From Thermostichus vulcanus str. 'Rupite' (lineage in GTDB: Bacteria > Cyanobacteriota > Cyanobacteriia > Thermostichales > Thermostichaceae): DNA of 64,000 nt. The stretch's first letter is position 1; each line of letters opens with the position of its first letter. The stretch is from NCBI RefSeq assembly GCF_022848905.1, contig NZ_JAFIRA010000001.1, positions 124,001 to 188,000 on the forward strand. Direction: 5' to 3'. Below the pieces are notes generated by a model. The model did not search any database. It had not been told where the DNA came from and saw only the letters and a list, made by a program, of their open reading frames with translations. Positions 1 to 8,081 of this stretch are shown here, piece by piece. The translations under genes and the position numbers were made by a program.

Positions 1-1
1 T

Positions 2-532
2 GGGGAGTTTCCCCCTGGTAGTCGAGGTCGGGTGATCGAGCCGATTGGTCTGGCGATTCGCAGTCAACCTGCCGCTGATGGAGCCTATCAGGGGGGGATC
101 GTGCTGGGAGAAACCGTCACGGTGTTGGAGTACAGTGCCGATGGCCGTTGGCAACGGGTACGGCGAGAGCTGAATGGACAGGAGGGTTGGGTACGCGCTG
201 GCAACCTGGGCCCAGTCGCGGGCTCTGGAGTGGTGGCCACTGTTAATTCTCCAGATGTTTCTCCAGAGGATCCCACGGCGGCATCCACCCCCCTACCAAC
301 CCGGGCTCCTGCACCGGCAGCTGTTTCTGTAGGCAGTCAAGGGCGGGTGATTGAGCCGATTGGTCTGGCTTTGCGGGCGACTCCGGAAGCCGAAGGGGCC
401 TACATTGGGGGCGTGCCCATGAACGAGGTGGTGACGGTCTTGGGCCTGAGTGAAGATGGTCGTTGGCAGCGCATTCGTCGTCAGGATGGTCAAGAAGGTT
501 GGGTGCGGGCCGGCAACTTAGCCCAGGAGTAA
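2..532 (+). CDS. SH3-like domain repeat protein, 5' end outside window
   Basis: The reading frame is already open at base 2, so only the C-terminal part of the gene is present. The visible 176 residues hold two near-identical SH3b-type units of about 65 residues. Each begins GRVIEPIGLA and ends GQEGWVRAGNL, and they are joined by a Pro/Thr/Ala-rich linker. Such bacterial SH3 domains are known from envelope and cell-wall-binding proteins, so an exported protein is likely, but its signal peptide would lie outside the window. The GTG at 32 is an internal codon and probably not the true start. The two units look like an internal duplication, and more units may precede them. No partner or exact function can be named. 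Confidence 0.8.
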   Translation, partial: GEFPPGSRGRVIEPIGLAIRSQPAADGAYQGGIVLGETVTVLEYSADGRWQRVRRELNGQEGWVRAGNLGPVAGSGVVATVNSPDVSPEDPTAASTPLPTRAPAPAAVSVGSQGRVIEPIGLALRATPEAEGAYIGGVPMNEVVTVLGLSEDGRWQRIRRQDGQEGWVRAGNLAQE

Positions 533-669
533 GGCCCGTTCAGGGATCCGACGGAAGGGATCCCGCTCATTGTTTCCATAAGTTTTTTCCATAGGATGCC
601 CCAGCGGGGGATTGTGACCCAAGAAAGCTTGTGTTTCGGTAGAACAGTACCGTGACAGGGCGACCTGTG

Positions 670-1575
670 ATGCACAGTTCATTTCGCTTGGGCCGTTCAT
701 GCTGGGATCCCTTGGGGAACAGGCTGACTTTGCTGGTTCTGATGGTAGGGCTGGGATCCACCCTGATCGCTTGTCGCCAAAATCCGGATTCCCCTTCTGA
801 GGAGCCCAGGAATGAGATAGCCTCTGAACCCCTTCTTCCAACAGAGGCAGAGATGGGTACTCTGGAATTGTGGGCCAATGGCGAGGCGTTTATTCGGGAG
901 GGCTTTGTCTCCAAAGATGGCTGGGCCCTGAGTTTCAATCAGGTGTACGTCACCCTGGCGGACATCACGGCCTACCAAACGGATCCCCCCTTTGAACCCG
1001 AATCTGACGGGGAATTGCAAGTGCAAACCCAGGTGGGTCTACCGGGCCCAATCACTGTCAATTTAGTCAGCACCCCCGAAGAACGGGCTTTGCTGGGATC
1101 CCTCACTGCCCCCGCTGGCCACTACAATGCGCTCTCTTGGCGGATGGTTCCGGCGGTTTTTGGCCCGGCCACGGGCTATTCCCTCTGGATTCAGGGATCC
1201 GCTCAGGGGGATCCCGGCGAAACGATTGATTTCGTGCTCAAGTTCCCGCAAGAACTGGCCTTTACCTGTGGCGAATATGTTGGCGAGGAACGCAAAGGGT
1301 TCGTTACCCCGGATCAAACCGCTGATCTAGAGGCCACGTTCCACTTCGACCACCTGTTCGGAGATGGCGAATTGCCTCCTGAGGACAGCTTGAATCAATC
1401 GGCGCTGGGGTTTGCTCCTTTGGCAGCCTTGGCCGTTCAGGGATCCCTGGAGATGGATTGGGCCAGCCTGCAGGAGAAGCTCAGCCCAGCTGAGGCCGAC
1501 TCAGTGGTGGAGATCCTCAGGGGATTAGGCCATGTCGGGGAAGGGCACTGCCGCGAGACCGCAGCCCGCCCCTAG
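670..1575 (+). CDS. putative exported lipoprotein, DUF4382-like, in Co/Ni uptake cluster
   Basis: This 301-residue protein has an N-terminal hydrophobic stretch ending in a lipobox (STLIAC), so it is probably a membrane-anchored lipoprotein. The mature part begins with a beta-rich region (GTLELWANGEAF) that resembles DUF4382-type domains. Its C-terminal third contains the His/Asp-rich motif FHFDHLFGDGELPPED, a plausible metal-binding patch. It lies directly upstream of the CbiL-like, cbiM and cbiQ genes on the same strand, which suggests a role in capturing or sensing cobalt or nickel outside the inner membrane. That role is inferred from context. I chose the ATG at 670. An in-frame GTG at 652 is possible, and neither has a good Shine-Dalgarno sequence. 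Confidence 0.65.
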   Translation: MHSSFRLGRSCWDPLGNRLTLLVLMVGLGSTLIACRQNPDSPSEEPRNEIASEPLLPTEAEMGTLELWANGEAFIREGFVSKDGWALSFNQVYVTLADITAYQTDPPFEPESDGELQVQTQVGLPGPITVNLVSTPEERALLGSLTAPAGHYNALSWRMVPAVFGPATGYSLWIQGSAQGDPGETIDFVLKFPQELAFTCGEYVGEERKGFVTPDQTADLEATFHFDHLFGDGELPPEDSLNQSALGFAPLAALAVQGSLEMDWASLQEKLSPAEADSVVEILRGLGHVGEGHCRETAARP

Positions 1576-1616
1576 AGCACACACGACTCATCAGGTATTT
1601 GCAGGTATTTGTATTT

Positions 1617-2147
1617 ATGCACACAGGCTGGTCAAAGCATTGGAGGATTGCCCTCAGGTTGGAACTGGGATTGTTGGGCTTAAGCTTGCTCATCCCTTCT
1701 CAGGCTTGGGCCCATGGGGTGGAAGCATCTTATCAGGCTATTCCCACCTTTCAAATCGAGGCCCGTTACGATACCGGCGAACCGCTGGCATCCGCGCAGG
1801 TGACCGTGTTTGCGCCAACGGATCCGACGAGACCTTGGCAAGAAGGGCAAACCGATGCCGCTGGGCGGTTTGTCTTGCAACCGGATCCTGAACTGAGGGG
1901 CCTTTGGCAGGTTCGGATTCGCCAAGCCGGTCATGGGGTGCTGTTGAATGTGCCGGTTGGGGACTTGGAAAGCGGAACGGCAGGGATCAGCAGCAGCTCC
2001 CCCTCCTTCGGACCGCTGCAACGGGGGGTGATGGCAGCCTGTGTGATTTGGGGTTGCTTAGCCACCGCCTTGTTTTTCTCCACACCGCGTCGGGCAACCC
2101 CCTCCACCCGCTCAGAGTTCACTTCACCTGCTCTGGAGCACGACTAA
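1617..2147 (+). CDS. NikL/CbiL-like accessory protein of a Co/Ni ECF transporter
   Basis: This 176-residue protein has a signal peptide (cleavage near QAWAHG), a carboxypeptidase-regulatory or Ig-like domain (GEPLASAQVTVFAP followed by DAAGRFVL), and one C-terminal transmembrane helix at about residues 137-155. This matches the architecture of small accessory components (NikL, CbiL) found beside CbiM/NikM. The mature N-terminus begins with His (AHGVEASY), a potential metal ligand. It ends 2 bases before cbiM starts, so the two are in one operon. The ATG at 1617 fits the signal peptide best, although a TTG at 1599 is also in frame. Confidence 0.7.
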   Translation: MHTGWSKHWRIALRLELGLLGLSLLIPSQAWAHGVEASYQAIPTFQIEARYDTGEPLASAQVTVFAPTDPTRPWQEGQTDAAGRFVLQPDPELRGLWQVRIRQAGHGVLLNVPVGDLESGTAGISSSSPSFGPLQRGVMAACVIWGCLATALFFSTPRRATPSTRSEFTSPALEHD

Positions 2148-2149
2148 CC

Positions 2150-2884
2150 ATGCACATCAGTGACGGTATTTTGCCCGTACCGCTCTGGCTAGGGGGCTAT
2201 GGTATCACGGCACTTCTGACCAGTTACAGCTTGCGGGTTTGCCGACAGGGATCCCGTTGCATGTCGGAGTCCAGCTTCCACCGGCAATTGCCGAAAGCAG
2301 CTTTGCTCACAGCGGCTTTTTTCGTCGCCTCCTCCATTCACCTGCCTATTCCTCCCGCCAGTGTTCATTTCCTGCTGAATGGGTTGGTGGGTTTGTTACT
2401 GGGGCCATTGGCCTATCCTGCCATTGTGGTGGGGTTGTTTTTTCAGGTGGTGGCTTTTGGGCATGGCGGTCTTACGACTTTGGGGATCAATGCCGCAATT
2501 ATGGGGATCCCTGCTTTATTGGCGGGGGGGATCTTTCGGGTGGGGCGTCGAAGGCTGGGCACCGGGATCCCTGCCTTTTTGGCGGGGGTTGTGGGGGCAG
2601 GGTTGGCGGTGCTGTTGTTTTATGGGGTGGTGATTGCCGGTTTATCCAGTTCGACTCCACTGGCCACGGAAGCAGAACAGCTGGCCACCGGAACGCTGGT
2701 TTTGGCTCACCTCCCTGTCATTGGGTTGGAGGGATTGTTCACCAGTTGGGTGGTGCTGTTTCTGCAGCGGGTGCAGCCGGATCTTTTGCTTGACTCTTGG
2801 CCTCAGACCTTTGGGGAAACTCCGGATCGTCAACCCACTCAAGTAGAACCGACCCTCACCCACAGTGGGTATGGAAAAAGATGA
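2150..2884 (+). CDS. cbiM: CbiM, substrate-binding membrane subunit of cobalt/nickel ECF transporter
   Basis: This 244-residue polytopic membrane protein starts MHISDGILP, the diagnostic N-terminus of CbiM/NikM, in which the amino terminus and the second-residue His bind Co(II) or Ni(II). Further family features are SIHLPIPPASVHFLLNGLVG and the FGHGGLTTLGINAA segment. It is the S component that takes the metal across the inner membrane. The ATG at 2150 is fixed by the conserved N-terminus. It overlaps cbiQ by 14 bases. Which of the two metals it carries cannot be decided from sequence. Confidence 0.95.
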   Translation: MHISDGILPVPLWLGGYGITALLTSYSLRVCRQGSRCMSESSFHRQLPKAALLTAAFFVASSIHLPIPPASVHFLLNGLVGLLLGPLAYPAIVVGLFFQVVAFGHGGLTTLGINAAIMGIPALLAGGIFRVGRRRLGTGIPAFLAGVVGAGLAVLLFYGVVIAGLSSSTPLATEAEQLATGTLVLAHLPVIGLEGLFTSWVVLFLQRVQPDLLLDSWPQTFGETPDRQPTQVEPTLTHSGYGKR

Positions 2885-3671
2885 GGTGGCCGGATCCCCG
2901 ATCAGCGAAACGGCGGCCAAGACACTCTCCTGGATCCATCGCTGGCGGCCTCTTCCCAAGCTCTTGGGGTTGTTGGGGTTGGTGGTGGCTTTTGCTGCCG
3001 TTCAGCGCTTGGCTTTGTTGCCTGTGCTGGGGGTTGTGGCAGCGGGGTTGTGGGGCCTATCGGGATTGCCCTGGCGCTTGTGGCTGAGGCGGCTGGCGGG
3101 GCCAGGGGTCCTGGTTTCTGGGTTGATCCTGGTGCTGCCCTTTTGGCTGGGAGAAACTGTCCTTTGGCGCTGGGGATCCCTGGCGGTGCGCTGGGAGGGG
3201 ATCGCGGAGGTGCTGCGGATAGGGATCCGCTTAGGGGCCATTTTCACCCTCAGTTTGCTGTTGCTGGAAACCACGCCCCTGATGGAGTTGCTGGCAGCTT
3301 TACGGCGGCTAGGGATCCCCGATTTGCTCTTGGAGCTAGCCTGGCTGACCTATCGCTACCTGCAGGAGTTGGGATCCCAATGGCAGCAAATGCGACGGGC
3401 AGCTCAATTGCGGGGTTGGCGACCGGGGGAATCCCTGAGGCAAGATCTCCCATTCCTGGCCTCTTTACTGGGAACTTTGCTGGTGCGCAGCTACGAACGC
3501 TCTGAGCGGGTTTACCAAGCTTTGCGGTTGCGGGGGTATGGGCAGGGTGCCCCATTGGTTGCTGCGGCAGGGGATCCCACGAGGGCCTATGCCTCTGTAG
3601 CACTCAGTTGGGGAGCAACTGGACTAGCTCTAGGCATCGCAGGACTCGTGCTTGGGTTGGGATTGGTTTGA
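2871..3671 (+). CDS. cbiQ: CbiQ, transmembrane T component of cobalt/nickel ECF transporter
   Basis: This 266-residue membrane protein has an EcfT-like architecture: hydrophobic N-terminal helices, then a cytoplasmic helical region with the motif RRAAQLRGW and, later, YQALRLRGYG. These are the paired Ala-Arg-Gly-type motifs that contact the ATPase subunits in EcfT proteins. It overlaps the end of cbiM, so the two are translationally coupled. The gene that normally follows, cbiO for the ATPase, is absent. The next gene, queA, is convergent. The ATG at 2871 is preferred over an in-frame GTG at 2865. Confidence 0.92.
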   Translation: MEKDEVAGSPISETAAKTLSWIHRWRPLPKLLGLLGLVVAFAAVQRLALLPVLGVVAAGLWGLSGLPWRLWLRRLAGPGVLVSGLILVLPFWLGETVLWRWGSLAVRWEGIAEVLRIGIRLGAIFTLSLLLLETTPLMELLAALRRLGIPDLLLELAWLTYRYLQELGSQWQQMRRAAQLRGWRPGESLRQDLPFLASLLGTLLVRSYERSERVYQALRLRGYGQGAPLVAAAGDPTRAYASVALSWGATGLALGIAGLVLGLGLV

Positions 3672-3697
3672 AGGGATCCCACAGTAGCTTCCATTCC

Positions 3698-4870
3698 CTA
3701 CTTATCTGCCTGCGGCAAGATCAACATACCATCCCCAAAAGAATAGAAGCGGTACTCCTGTGCCAAGGCTTCCTGATATAAATCCAAAAGTCTTTGCCGC
3801 CCGATCAGCGATGCCACCAACATCATCAAACTAGAGCGGGGCAGATGAAAATTGGTGATCAATCCCTGAACAACTCGCCAGATATAACCGGGATAAATAA
3901 AGAGATCGCTGTTCCCCTGCCAAGGTTGCAGGGATCCCGTTTTTGCCGCCGTTTCCAGAGAGCGGGCCACCGTTGTCCCAACCGCAATCACCCGCCCTCC
4001 CCTTGCTTGGGTGGCCTGAATCGCCTCCACTGTTTCTACCGGAACCTTGAGCCACTCGCTGTGCAGACGATGTTCAGTCACTCGTTCTACCTCGACAGGA
4101 CGGAAGGTGCCCAAGCCGATATTCAGAGTGATATAGGCGGTCGGGATCCCGGCTTGAGCCAACTGATCCAAGAGCGCTTCGGTGAAATGTAGCCCTGCGG
4201 TGGGAGCCGCCACGGAGCCCGGTTGTCTGGCCCAAACGGTTTGGTAGTCTTGCGGGCGGACTTGATCGGACTGGATGTAGGGCGGCAACGGGATCCGACC
4301 CACCTGTTCCAAGACCGTTTCAAACACAGCTTCTCCTACCCACTCAAACTGGAGGATTCGCCCACCCGTGCTCGCATCCATGGCTTGCACTATGGCTTCC
4401 AGCCGATAGGGTAGGACGGATCCCTGCGGATCCCAAAATTGGATCCGATCCCCCACCTTGACCCGTTTGCCCGGTTTCACCAAAACCCGCCAGATACATT
4501 CCCGGATCCCTGCCTGAACAGGTTCCAACAGCAAAACTTCCACCTTCCCCTGAGCCGTAGCTGCCGGGATCCCCTGTGAAGGTGGAGATGAGGCTTGGGG
4601 ATCCCTGTCTCGCGGCAGCCTTGTGCCAAACAATCGTGCGGGTATCACCTTCGTATCGTTCAGAACCAGCAAATCCCCCGGCTGCAACACATCGGGCAAA
4701 TCGCAAAAGCGCCGATGTTCATGGCTGTTGCGCCGCACCACCAACATGCGCGCCTGATCCCTAGGCTCAACAGGAGTTTGAGCAATACGCTCAGGAGGGA
4801 GCCTGTAGTCGTAGGCAGCGGTGAGCAGGTCAGGGTTTAGCTCGCTGTCAGCCAAAGGGGAATCGAGCAT
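3698..4870 (-). CDS. queA: QueA, S-adenosylmethionine:tRNA ribosyltransferase-isomerase
   Basis: This 390-residue protein makes epoxyqueuosine in tRNA anticodons by transferring and isomerising the ribose of S-adenosylmethionine onto preQ1-modified tRNA. Family hallmarks are the N-terminal YDYRLPPERIAQTPVEPRD, then LVLNDTKVIPARLFG, the PTAGLHFT motif, and LITNFHLPRSSLMMLV near the C-terminus. The length is slightly above typical because of a Pro/Gln-rich insert after residue 90. It is convergent with cbiQ, with only 26 bases between the stops. Housekeeping role in the cytoplasm; no queuosine neighbours are visible. Confidence 0.96.
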   Translation of the reverse strand: MLDSPLADSELNPDLLTAAYDYRLPPERIAQTPVEPRDQARMLVVRRNSHEHRRFCDLPDVLQPGDLLVLNDTKVIPARLFGTRLPRDRDPQASSPPSQGIPAATAQGKVEVLLLEPVQAGIRECIWRVLVKPGKRVKVGDRIQFWDPQGSVLPYRLEAIVQAMDASTGGRILQFEWVGEAVFETVLEQVGRIPLPPYIQSDQVRPQDYQTVWARQPGSVAAPTAGLHFTEALLDQLAQAGIPTAYITLNIGLGTFRPVEVERVTEHRLHSEWLKVPVETVEAIQATQARGGRVIAVGTTVARSLETAAKTGSLQPWQGNSDLFIYPGYIWRVVQGLITNFHLPRSSLMMLVASLIGRQRLLDLYQEALAQEYRFYSFGDGMLILPQADK

Positions 4871-4975
4871 AAATCAAACTGGGATGGGATCCCGTGGAGG
4901 GTCAGAAGTCCAGCATAGCCGCCTGGGTCTGGATCCCTGTGGGGTTGGGGGCAAGGCAGTTTTCTGCAAGCCAAC

Positions 4976-5569
4976 TCAAACTCTAGCCACCACCACCTGT
5001 TGCGGTTGATCCTGATACTTACCCACCCGGTCGGCATAAGTCACTTCGCAGGGTTCCCCTTCCAAAAAGAGCAGCTGTACTACCCCTTCATTGGCATAGA
5101 CCCGGCAATCGGCGCTGGAGGCATTGGAAAATTCCAACGTCAAATACCCCCGCCATCCCGCTTCTGCAGGGGTGAGGTTGGCAATCAGACCTACCCTGGC
5201 GTAGGACGACTTGCCGATACAGATGACGGTGATGTTGTCGGGGATCTGCAGCCGCTCTAGGGCTACCCCCAAGCCGTAGGAGTGGGCCGGAATGATGAAG
5301 TAGTCCCCCTCGGAATCGTGGTGTAGGTCTACCGATTCCAGGTTTTTGGGGTTAAACCGCTTCGGATCCACGATGGTGCCGGGGATGTGGCGGAAGATTT
5401 TAAATTCCACCGGCGAAAGGCGAATGTCATAGCCGTAGGAGGAGAGGCCGTAGCTCAACACCGGGCGGGTCTGCCCTGCCAAGTTAACGGTGCGCACCAG
5501 CTCTGGTTGAAACGGTTCAATCATGCCCCGCTGAGCTTGCTCGTAGATCCAACGGTCATTTTTCAACAT
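4976..5569 (-). CDS. dcd: dCTP deaminase
   Basis: This 197-residue protein deaminates dCTP to dUTP, feeding dTMP synthesis. The sequence shows the family core: SYGLSSYGYDIRLS near the N-terminus, IPAHSYGLGVALE, then IGKSSYARVGL and TPAEAGWRGYLTLEFSN, which carries the catalytic Glu, followed by EGVVQLLFLEG. I chose the ATG at 5569 (MLKNDRWIYE), which matches family N-termini and has GAGAGGA upstream. An in-frame GTG at 5590 would add seven residues. Two tandem copies of a 12-base repeat lie just upstream. Confidence 0.95.
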   Translation of the reverse strand: MLKNDRWIYEQAQRGMIEPFQPELVRTVNLAGQTRPVLSYGLSSYGYDIRLSPVEFKIFRHIPGTIVDPKRFNPKNLESVDLHHDSEGDYFIIPAHSYGLGVALERLQIPDNITVICIGKSSYARVGLIANLTPAEAGWRGYLTLEFSNASSADCRVYANEGVVQLLFLEGEPCEVTYADRVGKYQDQPQQVVVARV

Positions 5570-5590
5570 GGTGACAGCATCCTCTCTCAC

Positions 5591-5614
5591 AGGTGATAGG
5601 GGAGGTGATAGGGG
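5591..5614. repeat. 12-base tandem direct repeat upstream of dcd
   Basis: The word AGGTGATAGGGG occurs twice in tandem at 5591-5602 and 5603-5614, starting 21 bases upstream of the preferred dcd start codon. It could be an operator or a simple slippage duplication. No partner protein is suggested by the sequence. Confidence 0.7.
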
Positions 5615-5965
5615 GATATTCTTCGCAGATTACCCCCTCGGTTTGGGCCTCCACAACCCTCACCCAAAGGGACCACACCACGACCCAGGTTGCCTCTTGC
5701 GTCATTGCTGCTTACCTGCTGATCTGCGCTCCCGCGACAGATGGCCACTTTCCCAGTTCTCACGCCTGCATCCTCTGGCTCAGGATACCCTGGCGGGCTG
5801 TTTCTAAGTCCAGCAATCAAAAAGGCCGCCCTTTGACGGACGACCCAGCGGGTTTGGGGTGAGGCAGGGAAGTGAATCTCAGGGAGCTCAAGGCATGGCA
5901 AAGTGCTGCCTGAAGAACCCAGAGGCCTATCGCCTCCCGAATTGACTCACTGAAACCCCTCCCAG
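5615..5965. other. intergenic region between dcd and fba, no convincing gene
   Basis: About 350 bases separate the 5' region of dcd from the end of fba. A 104-codon minus-strand frame crosses it (5587-5901), but it is Arg/Pro/Gly-rich without any recognisable domain or good ribosome site, so I do not call it. The dcd promoter should lie here. I see no clear riboswitch or terminator. Confidence 0.5.
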
Positions 5966-7045
5966 TTACACCACCACCGTCTTCTTCACTTGGGCAGTCA
6001 AAGCGCCAGAGGCATACTTGGCAGCCATTTCATCCAAGGTTACCACTGGAACCTTGGTGCCATGACCAGCACAGCCAAAGGCAATGTAGCGCTCAGCACA
6101 TACCTTCTGCATCTCTTTGATGGAAGGCTTGAGGAAATGACGCGGATCAAAGTTACTGGGATCCTCCGCCAAGGCGCGACGTACAGCCGCGGTAATGGCT
6201 AGACGGTTATCGGTGTCAATGTTAACTTTGCGTACCCCGTTTTGGATACCCCGCTGAATTTCTTCCAGGGGCACCCCATAGGTTTCGGGAATGGAGCCGC
6301 CAAACTCGTTGATGATGTCGATCAACTCTTTGGGCACCGAAGAGGAGCCGTGCATGACCAAGTGGGTGTTGGGCAGACGGCGGTGAATTTCGGCAATCCG
6401 CTCCATATCGAGAATATCGCCGGTGGGCTTCCGGGAGAACTTGTAGGCACCATGGCTGGTTCCGATGGCGACCGCCAAAGCATCCACCTGGGTTTGCTCG
6501 ACAAAATCCACCGCTTGGTCGGGGTCGGTGAGCAATTGGTCGTGGCTGAGCACCCCTTCTGCACCGTGGCCGTCTTCGGCTTCCCCTTGGCCGGTTTCCA
6601 GGGATCCCAGGCAGCCCAATTCTCCTTCTACGCTCACTCCAATCGAGTGAGCCACTTTCACCACTTCCGAGGTTACGGCCACGTTGTATTCGTAGCTAGC
6701 CGGGGTTTTGGCATCTTCCTTTAAGGAGCCATCCATCATGACGCTGGTGAAGCCGTTGCGGATGGCGGAGTAGCAGGTAGCGGGGCTGTTGCCATGGTCT
6801 TGGTGCATGGCGATGGGAATGTGGGGGTAGGTCTCCACGGCGGCCAGAATCAGATGCCGCAGGAAGTTCTCGCCCGCATATTTGCGTGCCCCCCGAGAGG
6901 CTTGCAGAATGACGGGGCTGTTGGTTTCATGGGCTGCCTGCATGATCGACTGGATCTGCTCCATGTTGTTGACATTGAAGGCAGGAATGCCGTAGCCGTT
7001 TTCAGCGGCATGATCCAGCAGCGTCCGCATTGCAACGAGAGCCAT
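5966..7045 (-). CDS. fbaA: class II fructose-1,6-bisphosphate aldolase
   Basis: This 359-residue zinc aldolase interconverts fructose-1,6-bisphosphate with the triose phosphates. In cyanobacteria it serves glycolysis and the Calvin cycle, and the related reaction on sedoheptulose-1,7-bisphosphate. Zinc-ligand and active-site motifs are visible: [32 protein letters not shown] and [10 protein letters not shown], then [11 protein letters not shown] for phosphate binding. The start at 7045 has a strong AGGAGG nine bases or fewer upstream, so high expression is likely. It is transcribed alone, with dcd 390 bases downstream. Confidence 0.97.
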   Translation of the reverse strand: MALVAMRTLLDHAAENGYGIPAFNVNNMEQIQSIMQAAHETNSPVILQASRGARKYAGENFLRHLILAAVETYPHIPIAMHQDHGNSPATCYSAIRNGFTSVMMDGSLKEDAKTPASYEYNVAVTSEVVKVAHSIGVSVEGELGCLGSLETGQGEAEDGHGAEGVLSHDQLLTDPDQAVDFVEQTQVDALAVAIGTSHGAYKFSRKPTGDILDMERIAEIHRRLPNTHLVMHGSSSVPKELIDIINEFGGSIPETYGVPLEEIQRGIQNGVRKVNIDTDNRLAITAAVRRALAEDPSNFDPRHFLKPSIKEMQKVCAERYIAFGCAGHGTKVPVVTLDEMAAKYASGALTAQVKKTVVV

Positions 7046-7408
7046 CGGTTACCTCCTGAGGTGCTGACTTAATGCGTGTGAGATTTGCTCACCGTTGATC
7101 TTAAGATACTTTTCACGTTTTGCGGGATAAACCGCCGGTCGATCTGGGTAGCTCATCCAGGGGTTGAGCCTTGTTGTCCTTGCAGTCAGTGGCCGTAAGG
7201 CCCGCGCTGAGACGCAATCCGTACCCCGATCTGTCCAGATACAGTAGGGAAGGGAAAGGCGGCCTAGAACCTCAGCCAGACTTTGAGAAGCAGGGCCTGC
7301 TCCAAACCCATGATTAGAACGTGCAGTGACCTACAACAGTGTTTGTCGGGAGGAATCAAGAACGTGCTTTGCGACAAGTGGCCCGTTTTCAAGCAGGCAG
7401 TCCAGCGA

Positions 7409-8014
7409 ATGGGACAATCCCGTTGGATGAGTTTGGGATTGGTTTCAGGGGCGGTGTTGGGCCTACAGCCGGTGGCTTGGGGGATCCCTGGGCAATCTCC
7501 GGATCAAGCTGCCGCCTGGGTGCGAGACAACCCTGTTTTGCGGCCTCGTCCGGGTGAAACTCTGAACATCAACCGTGTGGATCCCGATGGATCCCGTTTC
7601 ACGTTTTTGGCCTCGGTGGCCCCGCCAGGAAGAATTATCAATCCTCTGGATCGGGAAACGATTCGCTCGGAGCGGATGACCTTCTTCCGCCCGCAGGGTC
7701 TGACTCCAGAAGATTTGTTCCAAGCGATTCGGGATATCTATGGGCCGGAAATTGCGGCTGATCTGGATCAGGCAGTGGAAGTGATCCGCTACCCTGCCCC
7801 AGAAGCCTTGGCGGGCAACCAAACCTACAGTCTTTCCCGAGCCATTCAGGGGGTTGTCCTACAGGGGAACCAACTGGCCTACTGGCTGGAATTAACCCAA
7901 AACCCGGATGGTCGTGTGCAGCAGGGACAAGTTTGGGTCTTTCAGCCGGAATGGCTGACCAAAGTGGAAGGAGAATTGGCGGAGCGCTATCCGCTGCAGG
8001 TGCTGACTCGTTGA
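7409..8014 (+). CDS. conserved exported protein of unknown function
   Basis: I do not recognise this family. The 201-residue form begins MGQSRWMSLGLVSGAVLG, a typical signal peptide with probable cleavage near VAWG. The mature part contains LNINRVDPDGSRFTFLASVAPPGR and several short amphipathic stretches, with no cysteine pair and no transmembrane helix. It is probably periplasmic or envelope-associated. Start choice is uncertain: in-frame ATG at 7310 and an earlier start at 7283 would place 33 or 42 residues before the signal peptide, which is unlikely. It stands alone, 67 bases before the spermidine-synthase-like gene. Confidence 0.6.
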   Translation: MGQSRWMSLGLVSGAVLGLQPVAWGIPGQSPDQAAAWVRDNPVLRPRPGETLNINRVDPDGSRFTFLASVAPPGRIINPLDRETIRSERMTFFRPQGLTPEDLFQAIRDIYGPEIAADLDQAVEVIRYPAPEALAGNQTYSLSRAIQGVVLQGNQLAYWLELTQNPDGRVQQGQVWVFQPEWLTKVEGELAERYPLQVLTR

Positions 8015-8081
8015 TCAACGGCGGGGATCTGGCGAGGCTAGGGCATACTGTCGGGCGAAGGATTTGGGCGGTGCGGCTTTG

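Noticed and set aside
533-669. Cobalamin or nickel riboswitch before the Co/Ni cluster
   Set aside because: The gap is too short, and I see no conserved B12-box-like word or extended stems.
5587-5901. A 104-codon minus-strand frame between dcd and fba
   Set aside because: Arg/Pro/Gly-rich, no domain, no ribosome site; it fits an open frame in non-coding DNA.
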